In this document: positions 45,434-54,216 of the stretch, one piece after another | Layout of the letters: each line of letters opens with the position of its first letter | Position numbering within the stretch: the stretch's first letter is position 1 | Origin: Posidoniimonas polymericola | Lineage (GTDB): Bacteria; Planctomycetota; Planctomycetia; Pirellulales; Lacipirellulaceae | Reading direction: 5' to 3' | DNA length: 64,000 nucleotides | Assembly (NCBI RefSeq): GCF_007859935.1 | Contig: NZ_SJPO01000003.1 | Span: 18,826 to 82,825, forward strand | Program-made: the position numbers and the translations under genes | The notes under the pieces: generated by a model | Seen by the model: the letters and a program-made list of their open reading frames with translations, nothing else | Databases searched by the model: none | What the model was told of the DNA's origin: nothing

Positions 45434-47878
45434 TCACCGGTTGAGCGAGGGCAACGCCTGCGGCGCGTTCAGGCCGGTCGGCTGGAACAGCAGGTCGAAC
45501 TCGGCCTCGGCGCGGCTCTTCTTGGCCGGCTGCTCGCTCTGCGGCAACGGCTTCGGCAGTGGTGTGGGCGCCTCGGGCGCGACCCGCCGCGGCGTGGGCG
45601 ACGTTGCCGGAGGGTTGGCCTTCAGTACAGGAGCCGAGGTGTCGGGCGTGGCGGGTCGCGTGGCCGCCCGCGGGGCGTTGTCGCTGCTCGGGGCGGCGGC
45701 CGGCTGGCGGACGGGACGCGTCACGACCTTCGGCCGCACGGTCGCGGGCGGCTGAACGGTTGTCGGTTGCACAGCTACCGGTTGCTCGATGGCGGGCAGC
45801 TCCCTGGCGGTCGGAGCCGCGGCGGTCATTGGCTCGGCGGGCGCCGCGCCGTGCATGGCCGGCTGCTGGCAGGCGTCGCGGTGCTGGTCGTAGACGCCGC
45901 GGCTGACGGCCGGGGCCCGCCGCGACGCGTAGTTCATCTCGCGGGGCCCGCCGCGGCGGTCTTCGAGGTCGCGGGCGTCCTGGTACGCCTTGCCGGGCCA
46001 GCCCCCTTCGGTCAGGAACACGCCGTCGAACTCGAGCAGCGTCCCCTTCACGAAGTGCATGTTCTTGATCGACACCGCGTACTCGGTGACCGTGCGGTGG
46101 TAGCGCGACTCGGCCTCGGCCAGCCGCCGCTGCGCGTCGAGCAGCAGGTTGAGCGGCGCCTTGTCCGATTCAAACGCCGCGCTGACCGCGTCGAGCTGGT
46201 TGCGCGACGCCACCAGGCGGTTGTAGCTGGTCTGCGAGACCCGCAGCGCGCGGTCGACGTCGGCCACGGCGTTGGCGGCCTGGTGCACGATCTCCTGCTG
46301 CTGATCGCAGAGCATTGCCCGCTCGCGGGCGAGCAGCAGCTCGGCATTGCGGACGGCGGAGTGGGCCTGGCGGTAGCCGATTGGGATGTCGAGCTCGAGG
46401 CCGAGCTGCCACTCCTGGAAGTCGCCCGTGCCGAGGTCCTCGAACGCGTTGTCGAAGCGGTCGTCGGGCGAGGGCCCGTTGTCGAGCAGGTGGTCGCCGA
46501 AGCCGCGCCAGCGGTAGCGTCCGACGGCGTCGAGCCGCGGCAGCAGGTGGTTCTTGCTGGCGATCAGCTCGAGCTCGCGGCGACGGATGCCCCACTTCTG
46601 ACGGCGGAGCTCCGCGCGGCGGTCGATAGCCTCGAGCATCACCTGGTCCCAATCGAATACGACCTCGGCGACAATCGGCTCCTGCGCGGGACGCAGCAGC
46701 GTGCCGTCGGAGGCGGGCAGGTTCATCAGCCGCCGCAGCCGCCGCTCGGCGACATACACGCCGCCGTTGCCGCGGAACGTGCCGGCCGCGCTGCCGTTGT
46801 TGGTGCGGGTGCCGTCGAACAGCCGCCCGCTGAGGGCGTTTTCTACCTCTTCCTGGAAGCGGTAGTACTGCTCGCGGGCCTGGGCTTCTTTTTCTGCCTC
46901 GCCGCCGCGGCGGCCGGTCTCGTAGAGCGCCTGGACGCGGCGCCAGGTGTCGAGCGCGGAGTCGCGGGCGGCGATCTTGGCGTCGAGGTCGCGGTAGGCG
47001 AAGTACAGATCCCAGTAGGCGTTCTCGAGGTTGCTGACGAGGTCGCGGACGGCGATCTCAAACTCGGTGAGCTGCACGTCGGTCTTGAGCCGCGCGATCA
47101 GCACGCCGTTGTAGACGCCGGGCGTGCGGGTCGGGCCGGCGATGCGGTTGTACTCGGCGCCGCCCCCCTGCATCAGCGGGTGGCGGAACTCGCCCTCGAC
47201 CTTCACGGTGTAGGCGCTCATGAACTGGTTGCCGGGCAGGGGCTGGCCGTACCGCAACGGGTTGGTGTCGACGCTGCTGTCGTACTCGATGACCTGCCGG
47301 GCGGCGAGCTCCGTGCCCGCTACCGAGCGCTTGGAGAGCTGCATCTGGTGGACGGCCGCGTCCTGGGTAAAGGTCTGCGTGCCGCCGCCGAAGAACTGGT
47401 TGTTGAGGGCCCGGTCGTTGTTCTCGAAGAACAGGCTGGTGGTGAACTGGGCGTCGAAGGCGCTGAGCGCGGCCTCGATGCCGCCGGATGGGTCGGTCTC
47501 TTGGATCGCCGGGTCGTAGACCGTCTGGGTCGACTGGGGCGAGCGGACGACCGAGCCGCCGAGGTCGCGCAGCACGGTGGACTGCGCCAGGCCCATCTGG
47601 ATGACCTCTTCCAGGAGGATGTCGCGGTAGCTGGCGGCCTGCTGATCGGACAGCGTCCGCGGGGGCAGGGTGCCGAGACCCGCGTCGCACCCCTCGAGCG
47701 AGCACTGGCTGACCGCCGGGTAGTCGATGTCGGCGGCCGCCGTGGCGTAGTAGTCGCCCGCGACGCAGTCGCCGCACGACTTGAACGCCGCCTGCTTGGT
47801 GCGGCACCCGCCCGCCAGCAACGAGGCCGCCAGCAGCAGCCGCAGCGCGGTGTGTCGTGTTGGACGGGTGGTCGCCAC
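45434..47878 (-). CDS. TolC-family outer-membrane efflux lipoprotein with long Pro-rich C-terminus
   Basis: An 814-residue protein from a GTG at 47878 (AGGA eight bases upstream), giving a lipoprotein signal (ALRLLLAASLLAGGC); the frame is open to 48001 without a signal. The outer-membrane efflux repeats are visible: LVSNLENAYWDLYFAYRDLDAKIAARDSALDTW, AEKEAQAREQYYRFQEEVENAL in the first half, and HSAVRNAELLLARERAMLCDQQQEIVHQAANAVADVDRALRVSQ in the second. The last 200 residues are Pro/Ala/Thr-rich and disordered, which is unusual for TolC. It is divergent from the GAF-MFP gene and probably supplies the outer-membrane channel for the three adaptor proteins encoded there. Confidence 0.85.
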   Translation of the reverse strand: MATTRPTRHTALRLLLAASLLAGGCRTKQAAFKSCGDCVAGDYYATAAADIDYPAVSQCSLEGCDAGLGTLPPRTLSDQQAASYRDILLEEVIQMGLAQSTVLRDLGGSVVRSPQSTQTVYDPAIQETDPSGGIEAALSAFDAQFTTSLFFENNDRALNNQFFGGGTQTFTQDAAVHQMQLSKRSVAGTELAARQVIEYDSSVDTNPLRYGQPLPGNQFMSAYTVKVEGEFRHPLMQGGGAEYNRIAGPTRTPGVYNGVLIARLKTDVQLTEFEIAVRDLVSNLENAYWDLYFAYRDLDAKIAARDSALDTWRRVQALYETGRRGGEAEKEAQAREQYYRFQEEVENALSGRLFDGTRTNNGSAAGTFRGNGGVYVAERRLRRLMNLPASDGTLLRPAQEPIVAEVVFDWDQVMLEAIDRRAELRRQKWGIRRRELELIASKNHLLPRLDAVGRYRWRGFGDHLLDNGPSPDDRFDNAFEDLGTGDFQEWQLGLELDIPIGYRQAHSAVRNAELLLARERAMLCDQQQEIVHQAANAVADVDRALRVSQTSYNRLVASRNQLDAVSAAFESDKAPLNLLLDAQRRLAEAESRYHRTVTEYAVSIKNMHFVKGTLLEFDGVFLTEGGWPGKAYQDARDLEDRRGGPREMNYASRRAPAVSRGVYDQHRDACQQPAMHGAAPAEPMTAAAPTARELPAIEQPVAVQPTTVQPPATVRPKVVTRPVRQPAAAPSSDNAPRAATRPATPDTSAPVLKANPPATSPTPRRVAPEAPTPLPKPLPQSEQPAKKSRAEAEFDLLFQPTGLNAPQALPSLNR

Positions 47879-48077
47879 GCTCGGTCCTGGGGCAAGGTGT
47901 CTGGTCTCGGAGCGGGCGCGAATGCTAGCGGCGGCGCGACGCCGGCGCAGCAACGAGAACCTGCTCTCGTCTGGCTCATCGACCACCGGCGGCCGGAACA
48001 ATGAGACTAATCGTTAGATTCTGCCAAGCCGTGTGGCCTTTCCCTGCAGGCACGACCCGCGCCAGCGTTGCATTGTG

Positions 48078-48114
48078 AAACACGCCCGCTTGAAGGCCGC
48101 TTAGGGGCGTGTTT
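48078..48114 (+). terminator. Hairpin in the divergent leader of the export genes
   Basis: AAACACGCCC at 48078-48087 pairs exactly with GGGCGTGTTT at 48105-48114, with a 17-base loop, and is followed on the plus strand by GTTTGCGGG. It lies 44 bases upstream of the GAF-MFP ATG. It could act as an attenuator or as a terminator for a plus-strand leader transcript. No coding sequence is seen in 47879-48157. Confidence 0.4.
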
Positions 48115-48157
48115 GTTTGCGGGCGGTTTTGGGGGCCGTCGGTATACTTAAGGCTCG

Positions 48158-50245
48158 ATGGCCACTACCCCCGCCAGCCGCAGCACGACCCCCGGCAGCG
48201 CCCCGCCTGGCAGCGCCGCGGCGCCGCGCGCCGCCGAGGACTTCTGGGGGGACTTTGCCGCCGAGCTGGCGTCGCTGACAGAGCTAGCACGCGCGGGCGA
48301 TTCGTCCGAGGGCTTCTACCAAGAGGCGCTCCGCCGCACGGTCACCGCGCTCGCCGCGGCCGGCGGGGCGGTCTGGACCCCACAGTCGGGTGGGCGGATG
48401 CGGCGGGTCTGTGTGATCTCGCCGAACGACTCCAACGCAGCGAACCCCGACCCCAAGTACCGCCTGCGGCACGAGCTGCTGCTGGCCGCGGTCGCCGAAT
48501 CTGGCGAGCCCAAGATCCTGGCCGCCAACACCGAGTCGGACCTCGCCGCCGACGCCAACCACACACCCTACACGCTGGTCGTGACGCCGGTGGCGTCGCG
48601 GGAGCGTGTCGCCGCGCTCATCGAGCTCCGGATGCAGCCCGGCGGGTCGCCCGCCGTGTACCGCGGCGCCGAGCGACTGCTGGCCGCGGTCGCCGAGGTC
48701 GCGGCCGAGCACCACGCCTACGCCGACCTCGCCAGGCTCGACGGCGTCTGCGCCGACCAGCAGCGGCTGCTGACCCTCGCCGAACGCGTCCACGCCACGC
48801 TGTCGCTGGACCAGACCGCCGCCACCATCGCCAACGAGGCCCGCGCCGCTATCGGCTGCGGCCGGGTCAGCGTGCTCGAGCTGCGGGGCCGCTCTTGCCG
48901 GCTGCTGGCGGTCAGCGGCGTCGAGCAGGCCGACCGCCGCTCGCGCACCGTCCGCGGCCTTCAGGAGGTCGCCGCGATCAGCTGCCGATTGGGCGACCCG
49001 CTCTACCTAGCGGACGACGCATTGGCCGACGAGCACGACGAAACGCTGCCTCAGGCGTCCGACGCGCTGCACGCCTACGCCGACGAGTCCAACTCGCGGC
49101 AGATCGCCGTAACGCCGCTTGTTCGCCGGGCCGACGACGACTCACAGTTCGAAGACTTGATCATCGGCGCCCTGGTCGCCGAGAGCTTCGCGGCCGGCGA
49201 CACGCCGCTCGCCCGCGACCGCGTCGCGGAGGTCGCCCGCGTCTGCGGCGCGGCGCTCGGCAACTCCCTCGAACACGACGCGACGCCGCTTGTCGGGCTG
49301 ACCCGCCCGCTGCGGGGGCTGACGCGGCCCGGCACGCTCGCGAAGCTCGCGGCCGTTGCGGCTGTGCTGGTGGCGACTGTTCTGGCTCTGGTTCTGATCC
49401 CGGCCGAGCTTCGCATCGACGCCCGCGGCGAGCTGCAGCCGGTGAACCAGCGGAACGTGTTCGCGCCCGACAACGCGGTGGTGCAGCGGGTGCTGGTGTC
49501 CCACGGCCAGCAAGTCAAAGAGGGCGACCTCTTGCTGGAGCTCCGCGACGCAAATCTAGAGCTCGAACTACGGCAGCTCGACGGTGAGCGTCAGACCGCC
49601 CAGCGGCAGCTCGACGCCGTCCGCGCGACCCGCGCCAGCCTCGACGCCCGCCAGTCCGACCGCGCCCAAACCTACCGGCTGTCGGCCGAGGAGCAGCAGC
49701 TCAAGCAACGCCTGACGAGCCTCGACGAGCAGCAGAGGCTGCTGCTGGTGCGTCAGCAGGCGCTTGCGGTCACCAGCCCGGTGAGCGGCATGATAGTAAC
49801 GTGGGCACTCGACGAAACACTCAACGGCCGCCCCGTCGAGCGTGGCCAGAACCTGATGAGCGTCGCCGACACGGCCGGCCCTTGGCGGGTCGAGCTGCGG
49901 CTGCCGGACGACCGGATTGGCTACCTTGTCGATGCTCAAGCAGAAGATGACGGGGCGCCGCTGCAGGTCGAGTACCGACTCGGCAGCCAAGAAGAAGGCT
50001 TCCTGCGCGGCGAGGTGACCCAGATTGCCGGCCGCGCCGACGACCAGCCAGCCGCCGCCGAAGCCGACGGCCCACGCGTGATCGAGGTCCGCGTCGCGCC
50101 GCAGCCGGGCGACCTCTCGCACGACGACCCCGAGGTGCGGCCCGGAGCCTCGGTGCGGGCGCGGGTGCTGTGCGGCGAGCGTCCGCTCGGCTACGTGCTG
50201 GCCCACGACCTGATCAACGCAGTCCGCGTGTGGTGGGAGTTCTGA
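48158..50245 (+). CDS. GAF-domain membrane fusion protein (HlyD-like)
   Basis: A 695-residue protein with an unusual fusion. Residues 50-190 and 210-370 look like two GAF-type domains (YQEALRRTVTALAAAGGAVWTP; AERVHATLSLDQTAATIANEARAAIGCGRVSVLEL); cytosolic because no signal precedes them. A membrane helix (LAKLAAVAAVLVATVLALVLIPA, about 395-417) follows, then a biotinyl/lipoyl-type hairpin (VFAPDNAVVQRVLVSHGQQVKEGDLLLEL), a coiled coil (470-535) and a second lipoyl half plus barrel (VTSPVSGMIVTWAL, PWRVELRLPDD). So a small-molecule or signal sensor is joined to an adaptor. It is the first of three linked adaptor genes, one base before the next. Confidence 0.85.
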   Translation: MATTPASRSTTPGSAPPGSAAAPRAAEDFWGDFAAELASLTELARAGDSSEGFYQEALRRTVTALAAAGGAVWTPQSGGRMRRVCVISPNDSNAANPDPKYRLRHELLLAAVAESGEPKILAANTESDLAADANHTPYTLVVTPVASRERVAALIELRMQPGGSPAVYRGAERLLAAVAEVAAEHHAYADLARLDGVCADQQRLLTLAERVHATLSLDQTAATIANEARAAIGCGRVSVLELRGRSCRLLAVSGVEQADRRSRTVRGLQEVAAISCRLGDPLYLADDALADEHDETLPQASDALHAYADESNSRQIAVTPLVRRADDDSQFEDLIIGALVAESFAAGDTPLARDRVAEVARVCGAALGNSLEHDATPLVGLTRPLRGLTRPGTLAKLAAVAAVLVATVLALVLIPAELRIDARGELQPVNQRNVFAPDNAVVQRVLVSHGQQVKEGDLLLELRDANLELELRQLDGERQTAQRQLDAVRATRASLDARQSDRAQTYRLSAEEQQLKQRLTSLDEQQRLLLVRQQALAVTSPVSGMIVTWALDETLNGRPVERGQNLMSVADTAGPWRVELRLPDDRIGYLVDAQAEDDGAPLQVEYRLGSQEEGFLRGEVTQIAGRADDQPAAAEADGPRVIEVRVAPQPGDLSHDDPEVRPGASVRARVLCGERPLGYVLAHDLINAVRVWWEF

Positions 50246-50246
50246 T

Positions 50247-51122
50247 ATGTTCCGCAACAAGCTTTTCGCCGCCGTACTGCTAATGCTCTTCAGTGGCGCA
50301 GCCATCGCTGCCGCCGACGGAGTGAAGGTCGACGCGGTCGTGCTGCGGCTGCTGCACGAGGCCGACGCCCCCGCGCAGCGGTCCGGCGTGCTGACCAAGA
50401 TCCACGCCCGCGAGGGGGACGCCGTCAGCAAGGGCGACCTGCTGGCCGAGCTCGACCAGCGCGAGGCAGAGCTCGCCGAGCAGGCGGCGCGCGTCGAGTG
50501 GGAGATCGCCCAGCGCCGCGCCGAGAACGACGTGCAGGTCCGCTACGCGTCGAAGGCCAACGAGGTCGCCGCGGCCGAGCTGCGGCGGAGCGAGGAGTCG
50601 ATCGTCAGCTTCCCGAAGAGCATCTCCCGCTCGCAGATCGATGTCGAGCGGCTTGAGGTCGAGAAGACCGCGCTGGAGCGTGAGCAGGCCGAGCAGGACC
50701 AGCGGCTGTTGGCGATGGAGGTCGAGGTGAAGAAGTCCGCGGTCAGCGCGGCGCGGCTCGAACGCCGGCTGCGGCAGATCGTCGCGCCGATTGACGGCGT
50801 CGTGGTCGAGGCGCCCGCCCGGCTGGGCGAGTGGCTCGAGCCGGGCGAGCTCGCCTTCCGGCTGGTCGGCATCGACCGGCTCAAGGCCGAGGGCTTCATC
50901 GCCGCCGCCGACGTGGCGCGCGTCACGCCGGGCGCCGAGGCGCTCGTCAGACTCTCCGCGGACGGCGACTCCGCGCTGATGGGCCGCGTGGTATTCGTCA
51001 GCCCCGAGGTCGACCCCATCAACAACCAGGTCCGCGTCTGGGCCGAGGTCGAGAACAAGAACCGCCTGCTGCGTCCTGGCCAGCACGCCGAGATGACCAT
51101 TCAAGTGAGCGACTCCGAGTAA
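50247..51122 (+). CDS. Secreted HlyD/MFP-type adaptor
   Basis: A 291-residue protein with signal peptide (FAAVLLMLFSGAAIAAA). Lipoyl halves flank a long coiled coil: QRSGVLTKIHAREGDAVSKGDLLAELDQREAELAEQ, then the coil to about residue 170, then RQIVAPIDGVVVEAPARLGEWLEPG and the barrel VTPGAEALVRLSADGDSALMGRVVFVSPEVDPINNQVRVWAEVENK read in pieces. It begins one base after the previous stop (TGA-T-ATG). It is periplasmic and smaller than true RND adaptors, with no membrane anchor except possibly lipid or partner contact. It likely bridges the inner-membrane proteins to the TolC-like lipoprotein. Confidence 0.87.
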   Translation: MFRNKLFAAVLLMLFSGAAIAAADGVKVDAVVLRLLHEADAPAQRSGVLTKIHAREGDAVSKGDLLAELDQREAELAEQAARVEWEIAQRRAENDVQVRYASKANEVAAAELRRSEESIVSFPKSISRSQIDVERLEVEKTALEREQAEQDQRLLAMEVEVKKSAVSAARLERRLRQIVAPIDGVVVEAPARLGEWLEPGELAFRLVGIDRLKAEGFIAAADVARVTPGAEALVRLSADGDSALMGRVVFVSPEVDPINNQVRVWAEVENKNRLLRPGQHAEMTIQVSDSE

Positions 51123-51143
51123 CCGTCCCGCGGCCAGTGAACG

Positions 51144-53294
51144 ATGTCACCCTCCACCAACAATCGACCGCTGCTGTTGCGTGCCCGGCCAGATGTGGTC
51201 GCGGCGGCGGTGCGGGTGGCGGGTTTGCCGCGGTGGGTGGTGACCGACCCGGTGACGCTCGAGCACTACGACCTCAGTGACCAGGAGTACACGCTGCTCG
51301 GCGCGCTCCGCGAGGGCGTGAGCCTGCGCGACCTGCAGCGGGTGTTCGAAACCCGTTTCGCGCCACGGCGGATCACGCTCGAACAGGTGTGGGAGTTTGT
51401 CAGCCGGCTGCACCGCGCCGGGCTGGCGGTCTCGACCGCCGCGGGGCAGGGCGGTCGCCTGGTCGAACGCCGCGACGACCGCGTCCGCACCGAACGGCTC
51501 TGGTCGTGGACGCAGCTGCTCGCGATCCGCCTGCCGGGGCTGCGGGCCGATGGCTTCATTACCTCACTCTATGGCGTCGTGCGGTGGGCGTTCTCGCCGC
51601 CGGCGTTGCTCTTGGCGATCGGTCTGGTCTTGTGGGCCGCGACGATCGCGGTGACCGACTACGCGGCGTTCGTCGCCGGCATGCCGGCGGTCGCCGAGCT
51701 GGCCCGGCCAGGCAATGTCGCCGCGCTGATGCTGGCCGCGGTCGGTGTGAAGGTCCTGCACGAACTGGGCCACGCGCTCGCCTGCAAACACTTCGGCGGC
51801 CGGGTCCACGAGCTCGGCGTGCTGCTCCTCGCCTTCACGCCGGCGATGTACTGCGATGTGTCCGACCTGTGGCGGCTGCCGAGCAAACGCCAGCGGATGC
51901 TGGTCACGGCGGCGGGCATCGTGACCGAGGTGATGCTGGCTTCGCTGGCCGCGATCGTGTGGCGGTACACGGACGCCGGACTTGTTCACACCGCCGCGCT
52001 GAACGTGATGATCGTCTGCACGGTCGGCACGCTGCTGATCAACGCCAACCCGCTGCTGCGGTACGACGGCTACTACCTGCTGTCCGACTTTACGGAGACG
52101 CCCAACCTGTGGCAGCGCTCGCGCGACGCGGTGGCCGCCCTGTGGGGCGACTGGCTGCGGCGCCACGATGTACCGCGCCCGCCGATCCGCCCCTGGTGGC
52201 TGCCGGTTTACGGGCTGGCGTCCCAGGTCTACCTCGTACTAGTGCTGCTCGGCATCGTGTGGGCGCTGACCGTCGCGCTGCACTCGTACCGCCTGCAGAA
52301 CCTCGCCTACGCGATTGGAGTGGTCGCGGCGGCCGCTTCGCTGTCGGCGCCGCTGCGGTCGGCCTGGCGTACCGGGCGGGACCCGATCGCCCGCCGGCGG
52401 CTGCGCCGCGGCCGGGCCGGACTGACAGTAGTGATTGTCGCCGCGATTGCCGCGGCGCTGTGGTTCGTGCCGATTGGATTCAACGCCGAAGGCCAGGCGA
52501 CCGTTGCGTTGAGCGATCCGGCGGTAGTGGTGACGACCACGCCGGGCCGCATTGTGTCGGCCGTGGCTGCTGGCCAGCGGGTCGAGGCCGGGGACCAGAT
52601 CGCCCGGCTCGAGAACCCCGAGCTCACCGCGGAGCTGGCGGCGCTGGGCGGCCGTCTCGCGGAGGAGAGGCTGCGGCTGAAGCAACTCGGCGCCCTGCGG
52701 GCCCACGACCGCCAGGCGAGCGACCAGCTGCCGGCCGCTGCCTCGCGGGTGGAAGACCTTGAGCATCAGCTTACGCAGCTCGAACAAGAAGCAGAGCGGC
52801 TCGTGCTCCGCAGCCCGCGGGCGGGCGTGGTGGTGAGCAGCGAGCGGCGTGACGCCGATCGCGACCGCACCACGCTAGCGCGGTGGTCGGGCACCCCACT
52901 CAGCCCCAGCAACCGCGGCGCCTGGCTCGAAGTCGGTGCGTCGGTCTGCTGCGTCGGCGAGCCCGCTAGCAGTCAGGCCGAGGTCCTGCTCACCGAGGAC
53001 GACATCGAACGCGTCGCGATCGGCCAGCCCGTTGAGATCGCGTGGCGGCAAACGCCCGGCGTGGTGGCCCACGGCCGGGTGGTGGCGGTGTCGCGTCGCG
53101 CGGCGCCGCTTGGCTCGCGAGGCGCGTCGCCGACGACCGACAACGGGCCGCGTTACCAGGTGCGGGTCGAGCTGGCCGACCCGCCCGCCGGCCTGCGTGT
53201 CGGCGGCCAGGGCCGCGTGAAGATCGACACCGGCGCGACCACGCTCGGCAACCTAGCCGTGACGCGGCTGCGTCAGCTGTTCCGGCTGCCGTGA
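51144..53294 (+). CDS. PqqD-like / M50 metalloprotease / HlyD fusion protein
   Basis: A 716-residue membrane protein. Residues 15-100 look like a PqqD-like winged helix (VVTDPVTLEHYDLSDQEYTLLGALREG; LEQVWEFVSRLHRAGLA), the fold used as RiPP recognition element. Residues 150-430 are a polytopic M50 (site-2 protease) domain with HELGH (206-210) in VKVLHELGHALACKHFGG and a distal ligand D308 in NANPLLRYDGYYLL. After the last helices comes an HlyD part: lipoyl half (VVVTTTPGRIVSAVAAGQRVEAGDQIARLENPEL), coiled coil, second half (VLRSPRAGVVVSSE) and barrel. Similar proteins are called peptide zinc metalloproteases of the YydH kind in other phyla. No precursor peptide or ABC exporter is visible nearby. 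Confidence 0.85.
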   Translation: MSPSTNNRPLLLRARPDVVAAAVRVAGLPRWVVTDPVTLEHYDLSDQEYTLLGALREGVSLRDLQRVFETRFAPRRITLEQVWEFVSRLHRAGLAVSTAAGQGGRLVERRDDRVRTERLWSWTQLLAIRLPGLRADGFITSLYGVVRWAFSPPALLLAIGLVLWAATIAVTDYAAFVAGMPAVAELARPGNVAALMLAAVGVKVLHELGHALACKHFGGRVHELGVLLLAFTPAMYCDVSDLWRLPSKRQRMLVTAAGIVTEVMLASLAAIVWRYTDAGLVHTAALNVMIVCTVGTLLINANPLLRYDGYYLLSDFTETPNLWQRSRDAVAALWGDWLRRHDVPRPPIRPWWLPVYGLASQVYLVLVLLGIVWALTVALHSYRLQNLAYAIGVVAAAASLSAPLRSAWRTGRDPIARRRLRRGRAGLTVVIVAAIAAALWFVPIGFNAEGQATVALSDPAVVVTTTPGRIVSAVAAGQRVEAGDQIARLENPELTAELAALGGRLAEERLRLKQLGALRAHDRQASDQLPAAASRVEDLEHQLTQLEQEAERLVLRSPRAGVVVSSERRDADRDRTTLARWSGTPLSPSNRGAWLEVGASVCCVGEPASSQAEVLLTEDDIERVAIGQPVEIAWRQTPGVVAHGRVVAVSRRAAPLGSRGASPTTDNGPRYQVRVELADPPAGLRVGGQGRVKIDTGATTLGNLAVTRLRQLFRLP

Positions 53295-53301
53295 GCCGCC
53301 G

Positions 53302-53874
53302 CTAAGGCAAGATCGCGATAATGCCGACCGCCGTGCCCGCCTCGACCGCGGCGGCGTCCAACCGGCACGGCCACCAGTGCTTGCGGTACGGGTTGCAGTT
53401 GCCGGGACGGTAGTGGCCCAGCGTGTAGACGCACTCCCGGGGGCAGTCGGCGGCCATCAGGTACGGCAGGGCCGGGATAGTCCCGAAGAAGTGCGCCGCG
53501 CTGACCACCGGCTGCAGGCAGCGGCCGCAGGTGTAGCCGTACCGCTCGGCGTTGATCTCCTCGAAGTACAGCGGGTTGTGGCGGCTGGCCGAGGCGGTCC
53601 AGTGGTAGGACATCACCGGCCAGGTCCGCTGCAGCACCACGCCCGCGGGAATGCCCTCGCGGGCGAGCCGCAGGGCGCCGTAGTTCGGGGGGAGCTTGCC
53701 GCTGGGCGCCCCGATTTCGACGCCGAGCGTCTGGACCGGCTTCAGCTCGACGTTCAGCTGCGCCGGGCGGTCCGACGGGCTCGCTGTGGCGATCGGCTCT
53801 GCCGCCAGCTGCGAGTTGCCGCAGTTTGCTGCCACGCAGGCCAGGGCCAGGCAAAGGGTGGGCAGCACACGCAT
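53302..53874 (-). CDS. Small exported Cys-containing protein of unknown function
   Basis: A 190-residue protein with signal peptide (RVLPTLCLALACVAANCG); GAGGAA lies five bases before the ATG. The N-terminal half is Pro/Ala-rich, then a conserved-looking core: HWTASASRHNPLYFEEINAERYGYTCGRC, HFFGTIPALPYLMAADCPRECVYTLGHYRPGNCNPYRKHWWPC read in pieces, with six Cys that may form disulfides. It ends with a hydrophobic tail (VEAGTAVGIIAILP), perhaps a membrane anchor. I have seen this CGRC/GHYRPGNC type in other planctomycetes but no function is assigned. Its 3' end nearly meets the export operon (7 bases between stops). Confidence 0.75.
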   Translation of the reverse strand: MRVLPTLCLALACVAANCGNSQLAAEPIATASPSDRPAQLNVELKPVQTLGVEIGAPSGKLPPNYGALRLAREGIPAGVVLQRTWPVMSYHWTASASRHNPLYFEEINAERYGYTCGRCLQPVVSAAHFFGTIPALPYLMAADCPRECVYTLGHYRPGNCNPYRKHWWPCRLDAAAVEAGTAVGIIAILP

Positions 53875-53997
53875 GGAGGTTCCTCGCTCGGAATCTAGGG
53901 ATCAGACGGTCCTCCTTCTGCTTCGGCGCCACCGGGCCCCAGAATCCACCCATCCGTCAGGACCGGTCCCCGAAAAGGGGAGAAAAGCCCGAAAAGT

Positions 53998-54027
53998 TTG
54001 ACAGTTTTACCGAGTCGTCATGATAAT
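53998..54027 (+). promoter_or_regulatory. Sigma-70-type promoter upstream of the PKD repeat protein
   Basis: TTGACA at 53998-54003, 18-base spacer and GATAAT at 54022-54027. This is the best -35/-10 pair noticed in the window. Transcription would start near 54034, leaving a leader of about 180 bases before the ATG at 54217. The gap 53875-54216 shows nothing else recognisable besides this and the leader of the divergent small gene. Confidence 0.6.
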
Positions 54028-54216
54028 GAACGCTCTGGCGAGAAGGGGTTAGACAGCATCGCCGGGCCGGCTCCCACGGCCCGAGTTCTGTCGACGGCTC
54101 GCCGTTTTCGTCAGACGGACAGGAGCCGTTCTGGTCCACGTAAGGACGGCACTGACTGTGACTTGCGCCGATCGCCAAGGGGCGGCTGGCCGGCGCTGAA
54201 CCGGATACGCTACTCG

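Noticed and set aside
45407..48004. An 865-codon plus-strand open frame
   Set aside because: It is antisense to the TolC-family gene, which has a lipobox and efflux-protein repeats; the plus frame has none.
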